The translations under genes and the position numbers were made by a program. A stretch of DNA of 38,681 nucleotides, taken from the NCBI GenBank assembly GCA_027315045.1, contig DAHUZS010000047.1, positions 1 through 38,681 of the forward strand, read 5' to 3'. Every line of letters begins with the position of its first letter. Within the stretch, counting starts at the first letter, position 1. Origin of the DNA: Acidimicrobiaceae bacterium (GTDB lineage Bacteria > Actinomycetota > Acidimicrobiia > Acidimicrobiales > RAAP-2). Of this stretch, positions 1-7,846 are shown one piece after another. A model generated the notes under the pieces. It saw only the letters and a list, made by a program, of their open reading frames with translations, searched no databases and was not told the origin of the DNA.

Positions 1-1
1 C

Positions 2-277
2 GTACCCGACGCCGCAATGCCGCCGCCGCCTCCGGGGTTCGTACCCGACGCCGCAATGCCGCCGCCGCCAGGGTTCACCTCGTCCCCGACCCACTCTACG
101 GAACTGCTCGTGAACCTTCAGGCGGTGACGTCCCTGTCGGCTCTGAACGGCGAATCGACCGGAGCCACTCCATACGAGCAGCCAGCGCAGGCCCAGACCG
201 AGGCCGAGCCCGCCCACGCAGCGCCGCCGATCACCCCCGACTTCTTCGCCCGAGCCGTCGGCAAGGGGCGTCGCTAA
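2..277 (+). CDS. C-terminal end of a proline-rich repeat protein (5' partial)
   Basis: The frame is open from the window edge to TAA at 275-277, so only the last 91 residues are seen. It opens with two near-identical repeats (DNA 2-40 and 41-76) of the form VPDAAMPPPPPGF, the second one proline shorter. An alanine-, glutamate- and proline-rich low-complexity stretch follows, then a basic end, PDFFARAVGKGRR. The repeats suggest an extended, disordered linker and the array probably continues upstream of the window. No enzymatic domain is visible and the function is unknown. The ATG codons inside the repeats are unlikely to be real starts. A set of stem-loops follows the stop codon. Confidence 0.6.
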   Translation, partial: VPDAAMPPPPPGFVPDAAMPPPPGFTSSPTHSTELLVNLQAVTSLSALNGESTGATPYEQPAQAQTEAEPAHAAPPITPDFFARAVGKGRR

Positions 278-302
278 CGACCTGAGGCCAGCGGCGCATC
301 AC

Positions 303-390
303 GTGGTCCTCTCGGGCCCCGAGAACCACCTCAGCGTCCACCGTGCCCACATCGTGGGCCAGACCGGATCCAGATCAGCCGGGTCCGGTC
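303..390. terminator. Three consecutive stem-loops between convergent genes
   Basis: Three inverted repeats lie between the proline-rich gene and the end of moaC. The first is 303-329, GTGGT..ACCAC outside TCTCGG..CCGAGA with loop GCC and a 2-nt bulge. The second is 345-359, GCCCAC-atc-GTGGGC. The third is 362-390, GACCGGATCC paired with GGGTCCGGTC with one G-T wobble. None has a T-tract. The position between converging stops fits bidirectional transcription termination. Confidence 0.5.
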
Positions 391-405
391 GGCAGAAGAG
401 TCCGT

Positions 406-903
406 TCAGTCCTGAGCGCCGGCCGTCTGGGTCCGTTGCCAGTGGCCCGAACGACCACCGGACTTCTCCCAGAGGCTGACTCCCTCGACGGTCATCGTGC
501 GATCAGCGGACTTGCACATGTCGTAAATCGTGAGCGCGGCCAAGGTGCACGCCGTCATCGCCTCCATCTCGACCCCGGTCCGATCGACCGTCTCGACGCC
601 GGCCTCGACCTCTACGTAGTCATCACCGATGGAGAAGTTGATGGCCACCGACCCGACCAGGACCGGGTGACACATGGGGAGCAGCTCGGCCGTTCGTTTG
701 GCCGCCTGGATCCCGGCGATCCTGGCCGCAGCGAGGACGTCACCCTTGGTGATGGCGTTGTTGGCCACCTTGGCGGTCGTCTCGGGCTGCATGAACACCC
801 TGCACCGAGCCAGGGCCCGGCGGTGCGTCGGCTCCCGTGGGCTGACATCCACCATCCGGGCACCTTCCAGGGGATCGAGGTGCGCAAGGCTTCGGTCAGT
901 CAC
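406..903 (-). CDS. moaC: MoaC, cyclic pyranopterin monophosphate synthase
   Basis: MoaC, with MoaA, converts GTP to cyclic pyranopterin monophosphate, the first step of molybdenum cofactor synthesis, in the cytoplasm. The 165-residue product has the family signatures in order: MVDVS (17-21), KGDVLAAARIAGIQAAKRT (53-71), the CHP of the LCHPL-type motif (78-80), EAGVETVDRTGVEMEAMTA (100-118) and TIYDMCKSADR (125-135). Asp128 and Lys131 match the catalytic residues of the E. coli enzyme in both identity and number, which supports the GTG start at 903. A TAGAAT box at 911-916 lies 7 nt upstream of that GTG with no Shine-Dalgarno sequence, so the mRNA is probably leaderless. It is divergent from the FmdB-type gene. 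No other moa genes are in the window. Confidence 0.97.
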   Translation of the reverse strand: MTDRSLAHLDPLEGARMVDVSPREPTHRRALARCRVFMQPETTAKVANNAITKGDVLAAARIAGIQAAKRTAELLPMCHPVLVGSVAINFSIGDDYVEVEAGVETVDRTGVEMEAMTACTLAALTIYDMCKSADRTMTVEGVSLWEKSGGRSGHWQRTQTAGAQD

Positions 904-910
904 AGTGGAG

Positions 911-916
911 ATTCTA
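911..916 (-). promoter_or_regulatory. Probable -10 box of moaC (leaderless layout)
   Basis: TAGAAT on the minus strand ends 7 nt before the GTG start of moaC. Transcription would begin at or within a base or two of the start codon. No TTGAC-like -35 element is visible 16-18 nt upstream. Confidence 0.55.
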
Positions 917-955
917 GGTCCGCCTCGGCACGGCTCCCCGACCGACCCGTTACGG

Positions 956-977
956 TAGGATTAGCAGTCGAAGACTG
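956..977 (+). promoter_or_regulatory. Possible promoter and small inverted repeat upstream of the FmdB-type gene
   Basis: TAGGAT at 956-961 is a candidate -10 box for the rightward gene. Directly after it, at 965-977, is the perfect inverted repeat CAGTC-gaa-GACTG, which would overlap the transcription start and could be an operator or the base of a 5' stem. This is a reading of short motifs only. Confidence 0.3.
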
Positions 978-1010
978 TGAGTGCCAGTCCAGCGCCAGCC
1001 GGGAGTCCAG

Positions 1011-1343
1011 ATGCCGACCTATGAGTACGCCTGCACGTCGTGCGGACACCGCTTCGAGGCGGTGCAGTCGTTCTCCGATCCCGCCCTAACCGCCTGCCCG
1101 GCCTGCCGCGGTTCGCTCCGCAAGGTCTTCGGCAACGTCGGGATCGTGCTCAAGGGCAACGGCTTCTACAAGACCGACAGCCGGAAGGCCGGCTCGAACG
1201 GGTCGAGCCCGAAGGCGAACAGCTCGTCGGGCGACGGCGGCTCGGAGAAGACGACCGCGGCCGGCTCCACCGGCTCGTCGGAACCTGCCACGGCCTCGAC
1301 CGCCGCCAGCACCGGAACGGACAAGGGGACCTCCGCCGGCTAG
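1011..1343 (+). CDS. FmdB/CxxC_CxxC_SSSS-type zinc-ribbon protein
   Basis: A 110-residue protein beginning MPTYEYACTSCG, the typical start of the FmdB regulatory-type zinc-ribbon family. It has CTSC (8-11) and CPAC (about 29-32) as the two metal-binding knuckles, then a GNVGIVLKGNGFYKTDSR segment that is also typical. After about residue 65 there is only Ser/Gly/Thr/Ala-rich low-complexity sequence. Members of the family are small and usually of unknown role; the name comes from a putative regulator near formamidase genes. An upstream in-frame GTG at 981 exists, but homologues begin at MPTYEY, so the ATG at 1011 is preferred. Sharing a divergent region with moaC is an arrangement I recall from actinobacteria, but it does not prove a shared function. 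Confidence 0.85.
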   Translation: MPTYEYACTSCGHRFEAVQSFSDPALTACPACRGSLRKVFGNVGIVLKGNGFYKTDSRKAGSNGSSPKANSSSGDGGSEKTTAAGSTGSSEPATASTAASTGTDKGTSAG

Positions 1344-1401
1344 CGCTAGGGCCGCGCACCCGGGTCCTCCCAGCATCCCCGGGTTCTCGTCTCGACCTTC
1401 T

Positions 1402-1407
1402 TAGGCT
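1402..1407 (+). promoter_or_regulatory. Probable -10 box of the 1416 gene (leaderless layout)
   Basis: TAGGCT ends 8 nt before the GTG at 1416, and the intervening bases ggcccttc contain no Shine-Dalgarno sequence. The box lies in the 72-nt gap after the FmdB-type gene, which indicates separate transcription. Confidence 0.45.
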
Positions 1408-1415
1408 GGCCCTTC

Positions 1416-2822
1416 GTGTCGGACCGGCCGTCCTCGGCGAACCTCCTCGGGCGTGCGCTCGGCGTCCTGCTCAAGGAGCGAGGCCCAGGCCCGTTTCGAA
1501 ATGGCAGGTTCGATCGATATCTCTCGGTGCCGACGACACCGGGATTCCGGGTTGCGGGCTGGATCGTCGCCTCGGCCATCTTCGCCACCAGCCTGATCGT
1601 CTGGTATGGCATGGATCACGGCCCCTCCGGTCCCATCACCCCCACCGGCGACTCCTGGGAGAGCTCGACGCCGGCGATCGCCGTCGAGCACGGGGTCTTC
1701 CGTTGCGCCTACCCGGCCAGCGCCCGCTCGTCGGTCCCTCCCCTCTACCCCACGATCGCCGGGGGCATCCTGGCGGCCACCGGGTCGCTGTTCCGGATCG
1801 GGCCCTGGGTGCACGCCTCGGCCTGTCCCGCCCTCGGCCAACGGGCCAACGGCACCGCCTACCCCGAGTGGTCCTTCCTCCTCACCGGCCTGGTCGCCTG
1901 GCCGGCGCTCCTGGCCGGCTTCGTTGCCCTCCTCTCGGTGTCGGGCCGGGGCGGCACCCGCTTCGAGCTGCTCGGAACCTGGACGCTCGGCGCCATCCCG
2001 GCCATCGCCTCGGCCTACATGCAGTACTTCCACCCCGAGGACCTGCTCGCCATGGGCATGGCCCTGATGGCGATCGCCCTGGCGGTCAGGCGCCGGTGGG
2101 TCGCCGCCGGCGTCTGCCTCGGGCTCGCCTGCTGCGCGAAGCAGTACGCCGTGCTGGCCGCGATCCCGCTCATCTTGGGTGCGCCCCGCGGCGCCCGAGC
2201 CCGGCTGACGGCCGCAGCCGCCGGGACCGGCGCTCTCGTCCTGGCCCCGCTGGCCGTGGTCATGGGCAAGGGCATGCTCCTGAGCCTGGCCGGGCGCTAC
2301 GCCACCACCATGAACGGCCAGACGCTGGTCGGCCAGCTCGGAATGCACGGGGACCTGCGTCTCGCGCTGGCGCGTGGCCTGCCGCTCGCGATCGCCGCCG
2401 GACTGGCGGTCCTCGCCCGGGCCAGGCTCGGCGACGACCTGCTCGATCCGGTGCCGCTGACCGCCCTCGTCGCAGGGTCGCTGATCCTGCGCCTGGTCTT
2501 CGAGGTCAACCTCTACAGCTACTACTTCCTGGCCGCCGCCGTCTCGCTGGTGGCGCTCGAGGTCGTCGGCGGGCGTTTCCGTCTCGGCACCGTCACCTGG
2601 CTGGTGGTCACCGGGGCGCTGTACCCGCCGGCCTACGAGGTGCTCGTGCCGATCCAAGAGCGCGCCGCGCTGTTCGTCCAGGCCGGCGTGGTGCTCAGCG
2701 CCCTGGCCCTGGCCCTCGGGCCGCTTCTCCGGCCCGCCCCGGCCGGGTCGCTCGTGCCGGCGTCGGTGGCGGCGCCGTCGACGCCGAGCCTGCGGGTTCC
2801 GGCCCGGTCGGCAGCGGGCTGA
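1416..2822 (+). CDS. Polytopic membrane protein, possible GT87/GT-C-like glycosyltransferase
   Basis: The 468-residue product is dominated by hydrophobic segments. The first transmembrane stretch is around residues 45-65 (GWIVASAIFATSLIVWYG), an extracytoplasmic loop follows to about 115, and then roughly eight to ten more segments alternate with arginine-rich cytoplasmic turns. The C-terminus is a proline/alanine/serine-rich tail. The layout, and motifs such as YMQYFHPEDLLAMG and CCAKQYAVLAAIPL, recall polyprenyl-phosphate-sugar-dependent mannosyltransferases of the GT87/GT-C kind, in which an acidic residue in a loop is catalytic. That assignment is from general resemblance only. The GTG start is supported by the -10 box 8 nt upstream. 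It converges on pmbA with a 3-nt gap. Confidence 0.6.
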   Translation: MSDRPSSANLLGRALGVLLKERGPGPFRNGRFDRYLSVPTTPGFRVAGWIVASAIFATSLIVWYGMDHGPSGPITPTGDSWESSTPAIAVEHGVFRCAYPASARSSVPPLYPTIAGGILAATGSLFRIGPWVHASACPALGQRANGTAYPEWSFLLTGLVAWPALLAGFVALLSVSGRGGTRFELLGTWTLGAIPAIASAYMQYFHPEDLLAMGMALMAIALAVRRRWVAAGVCLGLACCAKQYAVLAAIPLILGAPRGARARLTAAAAGTGALVLAPLAVVMGKGMLLSLAGRYATTMNGQTLVGQLGMHGDLRLALARGLPLAIAAGLAVLARARLGDDLLDPVPLTALVAGSLILRLVFEVNLYSYYFLAAAVSLVALEVVGGRFRLGTVTWLVVTGALYPPAYEVLVPIQERAALFVQAGVVLSALALALGPLLRPAPAGSLVPASVAAPSTPSLRVPARSAAG

Positions 2823-2825
2823 GCG

Positions 2826-4184
2826 TCAGTTCCCGCTCAGCTGCATGTCCCCGACGGCCACGGTCTGGCCGGCCGCCACGCCGGGCAACCACTCGAGGTC
2901 GTTACCGACGTGCACGACCGACAAGAGCATCCGCTGGAGCGTGGAGGCGACCGTCGCCTCCCGGACCGGCTCGGCCAGCCTGCCGTCGCGGACCATGAGC
3001 CCCTCGACGCCGACCGAGAAATCACCGCTGACCGGGTTGACCCCGGAGTGCACGCCGATGATCGACTGGACGAAGAGCCCCTCGCCGACCAAGGACATGA
3101 TGGCCCCCTGGTCCTGGTCCCCCGGCGCGAGCACCACCGCCCGGGCGCCGACCCCAGGGGTCCCGGCGTAGCCGCCCCGCACCGCCGAACCGGTTGAGAC
3201 CGTCCCGGCCCGTCGGGCCGACACCGTGTCGTAGAGGAACCCGAGCAGGACGCCGGACTCGACGAGGAGGTTGCGGCGGCAAGCCAGCCCCTCGGCGTCG
3301 TAGGCGGAGGCCCGGAAGGCCCGGGGGTCCGTCGGGTCGTCCACCAGGGTGAACGACTCGGTCGCCACCTGCTCGCCAGTCCGCCCGGCGAAGAAGGACC
3401 GGCCCTTCACGACCGCCTCGCCCGACAGGGCGGCCGAGATGATCCCGAGGAGCGTCGAGACCACCCGGCGGTCGAAGATCACCGTGAGACGGTCCGAGGT
3501 CGGCTTGACCGCTCCGAGCATCCGGGTCGATCGCTCGACCGCCTCGGTGCTGACCCGATCCGGGTCGAGCCCTTCGAATCCCCGGGCCACGCTGAATCCC
3601 ACCCCGATGTGGCTGTCGGCTCCTTCTCCGGCGATGGCCGCGGCCGAGAGGTAGGCGCCCGTGCGCCGGCTGAAGGCACGGATCCCGGTCGTCGAGGCCA
3701 AGGCGACCTCGACCCGTTCGTCGGCGTAGTCGGCCGAAGGGACCTGGCGGATCCTCCGGTCGGCCGACCGGAGGCGCCGCTCGAGATCGAGCGCCAGCGC
3801 GACCTTGTCGTCGGTGGGCACCTCGCCGACGGTCGGGTCCCAGAGGTCCAGCCCGGCGGGATCGACCCCGTCGGGGGTGGCGAAGGCCAGGTGGGCGTCG
3901 GGGGTGGCGAAGGCGGCGTTGTCGCGCGCCGCCAGGACGGTCTCCGCGACGACCTCGGGCTCGAGCGATCCGGCCCAGGCGAACCCGAGCCTCGGCCCCT
4001 CGGCCCCCCCGGTCAACAGGACCCGCACTCCCACACCCCCGGTCGTCGCCGAGGACAGGGACTCGACGTCGCCGTCGTAGGCACAGACCTCGACGTCATG
4101 GCCCCGGGCGACGTAGGCCTCGATTTCCTCTCCGCCTCGAGCGGCGGAGATGACCCGCTCTGCCAGGGTCATGAGGTCGCTCAT
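2826..4184 (-). CDS. pmbA: PmbA/TldE, partner subunit of the TldD metalloprotease
   Basis: A 452-residue TldD/PmbA-family protein. TldD and PmbA (TldE) form a heterodimeric zinc protease that trims unfolded peptides; in various bacteria it matures microcins and related peptides or degrades antitoxins. PmbA carries the fold but not the zinc motif, and none is seen here. Recognisable blocks are the N-terminal ERVISAARGGEEIEAYV, GVGVRVL, the central SAALSGEAVVKGRSFF, and the C-terminal SGDFSVGVEGLMVRDG. The ATG at 4184 overlaps the tldD stop as ATGA (4181-4184), so translation is coupled. A longer open frame continues upstream inside tldD but is only out-of-frame tldD sequence. No precursor-peptide gene or modification enzyme lies next to the pair. 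Confidence 0.95.
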   Translation of the reverse strand: MSDLMTLAERVISAARGGEEIEAYVARGHDVEVCAYDGDVESLSSATTGGVGVRVLLTGGAEGPRLGFAWAGSLEPEVVAETVLAARDNAAFATPDAHLAFATPDGVDPAGLDLWDPTVGEVPTDDKVALALDLERRLRSADRRIRQVPSADYADERVEVALASTTGIRAFSRRTGAYLSAAAIAGEGADSHIGVGFSVARGFEGLDPDRVSTEAVERSTRMLGAVKPTSDRLTVIFDRRVVSTLLGIISAALSGEAVVKGRSFFAGRTGEQVATESFTLVDDPTDPRAFRASAYDAEGLACRRNLLVESGVLLGFLYDTVSARRAGTVSTGSAVRGGYAGTPGVGARAVVLAPGDQDQGAIMSLVGEGLFVQSIIGVHSGVNPVSGDFSVGVEGLMVRDGRLAEPVREATVASTLQRMLLSVVHVGNDLEWLPGVAAGQTVAVGDMQLSGN

Positions 4185-5578
4185 GCCGCGGTCCCGCCGA
4201 TGGTGATCCCGGTGATCCGCAGCGTCGCCTGGCCGCAGCCGACCGGGACGCTCTGGCCATCTTTGCCGCAGGTCCCCGGCATCATGCCGAAGTCGTCGGC
4301 GACGGCGTCGATGCGCCCGAGGATGTCCGGGCCGTTGCCGATCAGGTTGGCGTCGCGCAACGGGGCGGTGATCCGACCGTCCTCGATAAGGTAGGCCTCC
4401 GAGGTGCCGAAGACGAAGTCCCCGGTGGCGGTGTTGACCTGGCCGCCGCCCAGCTTGGCGACGTAGACGCCCCTCGGCGTCTGCGCGACGAGCTCGTCGG
4501 GGTCCTCGGTCCCGGCCATGAGGAACGTGTTGGTCATCCGGACGATCGGCAGGTGCTGGTAGCTCTGCCGGCGGCCGTTCCCCGACGAGGCCCGGCCCTC
4601 CTTGCGAGCACGGAGCCAGTCCCACAGGTAGTCGGTGAGCACGCCGTCTCGGATCAAGACGTTGCGGGCCGACGGCTTCCCTTCGTCGTCGAAGGCGAAG
4701 TTGCCCCACTCACCCCCCACCGTCCCGTCGTCGACGAGGGTGACGAGCGGGCTGGCGACCAGCTCGCCTACCCGGCCAACATAGACCGAGGCGTCCTTCA
4801 CGATGTGGTCGGCCTCGAGCCCGTGGCCGCAGGCCTCGTGGAACAAGAACCCTCCGCTCCCCCCGGCGAGCACCACTGGCAGCTCCCCGGAGGGCGCGGG
4901 TCGGGCCGAGAGCTTGCCGAGGGCCCGGTTGGCCGCCACCCGTGCCAGGTCCTCCACCGCGATCCGGTCGAACACCTCGAAGCCCTCGGTCCGGGCGACC
5001 GACTCGTACCCGGTCTGCATACCGGTGTCCCCGGTGGCCACGCATTGCACGCTCAGCCTGGTGCGGGTCTGGTCGTCCTCCACGTGGATGCCGTCGGTCG
5101 AGGCCACCAGGATCCGGCGTCGGCTGTCGCCGTAGCCCACCTGGACCTGGGTGATGGAGCCGCCGACCGAGCGGGCTGCGTCGTCGGCCCGGTTCAACAG
5201 CTCGAGCTTGCGCGGCTTGTCGACGTCGGCCGGCGCGACCAGCTCGCGAGGCGGCGGGGTGCTCCGTTGGGGGAAGCCGACCGTTCTCGTCCCCCCGCCA
5301 CCGCTTCGGGCCACCGCCGCCGCGGCCTCGGCCGCCGCCACGAGACCGGCCTCGGACAGGTCGGCCGTGTGGGCGAAGCCGGTGGTCTCCCCGACCACGA
5401 CCCGGATCCCCGCGCCCCGCTCGCGGCCCGAGGAGAGCTCCTCGACCTTCCGGTCGTCCAGAACGGCCGAGCCGGTGCGTCGGTCCTCGGCGAAGACCTC
5501 CGCCATCTCGCCGCCCTTGACCAGCGCCTTCGACAGCACCCGTTCGAGAACGTCGGCTTCGATGAGGGGAGAGGCCAT
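4181..5578 (-). CDS. tldD: TldD, zinc metalloprotease subunit
   Basis: The catalytic subunit of the TldD/TldE peptidase, 465 residues. The zinc motif HExxxH is His247-Glu248-Ala-Cys-Gly-His252, within FLFHEACGHGLEADH. The third-ligand region near the C-terminus keeps the family sequence CGKDGQSVPVGCGQATLRI. The start is taken at MASPLIEADVLERV (5578) because homologous sequence begins there; the frame stays open further up but is low-complexity. TACGAT at 5585-5590 is 6 nt upstream of the ATG with no ribosome-binding site between, which again suggests a leaderless transcript. It is first in the tldD-pmbA operon and divergent from dxs. Confidence 0.96.
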   Translation of the reverse strand: MASPLIEADVLERVLSKALVKGGEMAEVFAEDRRTGSAVLDDRKVEELSSGRERGAGIRVVVGETTGFAHTADLSEAGLVAAAEAAAAVARSGGGGTRTVGFPQRSTPPPRELVAPADVDKPRKLELLNRADDAARSVGGSITQVQVGYGDSRRRILVASTDGIHVEDDQTRTRLSVQCVATGDTGMQTGYESVARTEGFEVFDRIAVEDLARVAANRALGKLSARPAPSGELPVVLAGGSGGFLFHEACGHGLEADHIVKDASVYVGRVGELVASPLVTLVDDGTVGGEWGNFAFDDEGKPSARNVLIRDGVLTDYLWDWLRARKEGRASSGNGRRQSYQHLPIVRMTNTFLMAGTEDPDELVAQTPRGVYVAKLGGGQVNTATGDFVFGTSEAYLIEDGRITAPLRDANLIGNGPDILGRIDAVADDFGMMPGTCGKDGQSVPVGCGQATLRITGITIGGTAA

Positions 5579-5584
5579 CGGCGT

Positions 5585-5590
5585 ATCGTA
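5585..5590 (-). promoter_or_regulatory. Probable -10 box of tldD (leaderless layout)
   Basis: TACGAT on the minus strand lies 6 nt upstream of the tldD ATG. The 230-nt region between tldD and dxs is otherwise GC-rich and holds no other gene that I can support. On the plus strand, TAGCCT at 5762-5767 is a weaker candidate -10 box for dxs, 41 nt before its start. Confidence 0.45.
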
Positions 5591-5808
5591 CCGACCGCCC
5601 CTGGGGGCCCCGGGGCGGGGCGCCCGAAGTGAGCGGGTGGGTGCGGTCACCCGCACCGGTCGATCGACCAGCTCACCGGGCGAGGGAGGTCGGGGGGCCC
5701 GGGAACCGCCCGCCACGCCGGTCGCGACAAGGACGAACCCGGTCAGGGCCGATCGGCCGGGTAGCCTGGCCTGATCATCCCCGTGCGCCCCCTCCTCGTC
5801 GTGAGCCG

Positions 5809-7794
5809 ATGATCCTGCCGAGTATCGAAACGCCAGCCGACCTCCGGACTCTCGGGTACGAGCAGCTCAGCGAGCTGGCCACCGAAATTCGCGCCTTCAT
5901 CGTCGAGACGGTGACCAAGACCGGCGGCCACCTCGGCTCCAATCTCGGGGCCGTCGAGCTCACCTTGGCCCTGCACCGGGTGTTCAACTCCCCCAACGAC
6001 CCCATCCTGTGGGACACCGGACACCAGGCCTACGTCCACAAGCTGCTCACCGGGCGTCGGCACCGGTTCGTCGACCTCCGCAAGGAGGGGGGGCTGTCGG
6101 GCTACCCCAACCGGTCGGAGTCCGATCACGACTGGATCGAGAACAGTCACGCCTCCACCGCCCTCTCCTACGCCTACGGCCTGGCCAGGGCGCTGGCGCT
6201 GAGCGGCGAACTGGTCGGGTTCGGCGGGACACGCCGCGTCGTCGCGGTGGTGGGCGACGGGGCCCTCACCGGGGGCATGGCCTACGAGGCGCTCAACAAC
6301 CTGGGCCACTCCGGCAGCCGGGTGGTGGTCGTGCTCAACGACAACGGGCGCTCCTACGCCCCGACCGTGTCCTACCTGTCCCAGAGCCTCACGAGCCTGC
6401 GCCTCCACCCTGCCTACGTGCAGACCAGGGAACGGGTGCGGCGGCACATCCGCAGCATCCCCGCCCTGGGCGAGATGGCCGCCACCGGCGTTCACGGCCT
6501 GACGAGCGCCCTGCGCGAGATCGTGGCCCCCCACGTCTTCTTCGAGGCTCTCGGCGTCCGGTACGCGGGGCCGATCGACGGCCACGACATCGCCCAGATG
6601 GAACAGGCGTTCGCCAACGCCGCGGCCTGGGACGGGCCGATCGTCGTCCACGTGCTCACCCAGAAGGGTCGTGGCTACGCCCCGGCCGAGGAGGACGAGG
6701 TCCAGCGACTCCACGACGTGAAGGCGACCCGCCTCTCCCAGCCCGACACCGTGGAGGGCACCCCCCCGGCGATGGAACCGAGCGGTCCGGCCGGGGCGAG
6801 CGTGCCAGCGGCCACCTACACCGACGCCTTCACCCGGGCCCTCATCGCCGAAGCCGAGCGCGACCCCCGGGTAGTCGCCCTGACCGCCGCCATGCCCGGG
6901 CCGACGGGCCTGCTCGCCTTCCAGCAGCGCTTCCCGGACCGCTGCTTTGATGTCGGGATCGCCGAGCAGCACGAGGTCACCGCGGCGGCCGGCCTGGCCA
7001 TGGGTGGTCGCAAGCCGGTGGTTGCGGTGTACTCGACGTTCTTCTCCCGCGCCTTCGACCAAGCCAACCTGGATGTCGGCCTCCACAACCTTCCGGTGGT
7101 CTTCGTGCTCGACCGGGCCGGGATCACCGGGGAGAACGGCCCGAGCCACCACGGCATCTGGGACCTCGCCCTCACCCTGACCATGCCCAACATGACCGTC
7201 TTCGCCCCCTCGTGCGCCGAGGAGGTCGGCGTGATGCTGGCCGAGGCGCTCCGCCTGGACGGCCCCTCGGTCATCCGGTTCCCGACCACGCCGCCACCGC
7301 GCCGAAGCGTCGAGAAGGTCGGTCAGGGCCTGTGCGCTCGCCGGAGTCGGGTCGGAGACGGCTCGGTGTGCCTGCTCGGGGTGGGCAAGATGGTGGCGGC
7401 GTGCGAGGACGCGGCCCGGGAGCTCGATGCCGAAGGTGTGGCCACGAGCGTGTGGGACGTCCGGGTGGTCAGCCCACCGGACCCCGACCTGCTGGCCGAC
7501 GCGGCCAGACACGACATCGTGGTCACGGTCGAAGACGGAGTCCGCTTCGGCGGAGCCGGCATGTTCCTGGCCGATGCCCTCGTCTCCTGGGCGCGTGGCG
7601 AAGGGGTGCCCATGCCGACGGTCATCAACCTCGGCATCCCCCGGGCCTACATCCCCCAGGGTCGGCCGGACGATCTCCTGGCCGAGCTGGGTCTGGACGG
7701 GCGCGGGATCGCGGCGTCGGTGCGCCAGCTGGTCGACCGGGCCGAGCGGCGCGTCCCCGATTCCAGGCTGAGCGAGCGACGAGGGGTCGAGTAG
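5809..7794 (+). CDS. dxs: 1-deoxy-D-xylulose-5-phosphate synthase
   Basis: DXS condenses pyruvate with glyceraldehyde 3-phosphate, using thiamine diphosphate, to give 1-deoxy-D-xylulose 5-phosphate, the entry step of the MEP isoprenoid pathway. The 661-residue product has the normal family length. Domain I contains GGHLGSNLGAVELT (39-52), WDTGHQAYVHKLLTGR and the thiamine-diphosphate motif GDGALTGGMAYEALNN (149-164) with NDN at 177-179. The pyrimidine-binding domain has the catalytic glutamate in VGIAEQHEVTAAAGLA and then YSTFFSRAFDQ. The transketolase C-terminal domain follows. The start is taken at MILPSIETPADLRTLG (ATG 5809). The open frame further upstream is non-homologous proline/arginine-rich sequence. 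It is transcribed alone and converges on rmlA. Confidence 0.98.
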   Translation: MILPSIETPADLRTLGYEQLSELATEIRAFIVETVTKTGGHLGSNLGAVELTLALHRVFNSPNDPILWDTGHQAYVHKLLTGRRHRFVDLRKEGGLSGYPNRSESDHDWIENSHASTALSYAYGLARALALSGELVGFGGTRRVVAVVGDGALTGGMAYEALNNLGHSGSRVVVVLNDNGRSYAPTVSYLSQSLTSLRLHPAYVQTRERVRRHIRSIPALGEMAATGVHGLTSALREIVAPHVFFEALGVRYAGPIDGHDIAQMEQAFANAAAWDGPIVVHVLTQKGRGYAPAEEDEVQRLHDVKATRLSQPDTVEGTPPAMEPSGPAGASVPAATYTDAFTRALIAEAERDPRVVALTAAMPGPTGLLAFQQRFPDRCFDVGIAEQHEVTAAAGLAMGGRKPVVAVYSTFFSRAFDQANLDVGLHNLPVVFVLDRAGITGENGPSHHGIWDLALTLTMPNMTVFAPSCAEEVGVMLAEALRLDGPSVIRFPTTPPPRRSVEKVGQGLCARRSRVGDGSVCLLGVGKMVAACEDAARELDAEGVATSVWDVRVVSPPDPDLLADAARHDIVVTVEDGVRFGGAGMFLADALVSWARGEGVPMPTVINLGIPRAYIPQGRPDDLLAELGLDGRGIAASVRQLVDRAERRVPDSRLSERRGVE

Positions 7795-7806
7795 GCCACC
7801 CGCTCT

Positions 7807-7846
7807 GGTCCGGGCTCATGACGAGCACCGGCCGTCTGCCCGGACC
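7807..7846. terminator. Inverted repeat between dxs and rmlA
   Basis: GGTCCGGGC (7807-7815) pairs perfectly with GCCCGGACC (7838-7846), enclosing 22 nt. It fills the 52-nt gap between the convergent stops of dxs and rmlA and touches the rmlA stop. There is no T-tract. A bidirectional terminator is the simplest reading. Confidence 0.5.

Noticed and set aside
1040-2998. 652-codon open frame overlapping the FmdB-type and membrane-protein genes
   Set aside because: Arginine/proline-rich shadow frame of high-GC DNA; the other frame encodes a recognisable zinc ribbon and transmembrane segments.
4181-5578. TldD/PmbA as part of a peptide-modification (RiPP) cluster
   Set aside because: No precursor peptide, radical SAM, YcaO or transporter gene is adjacent; the neighbours are a membrane protein and dxs.
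5743-7512. 589-codon antisense open frame across dxs
   Set aside because: Overlaps the unmistakable dxs gene throughout and has no family features.
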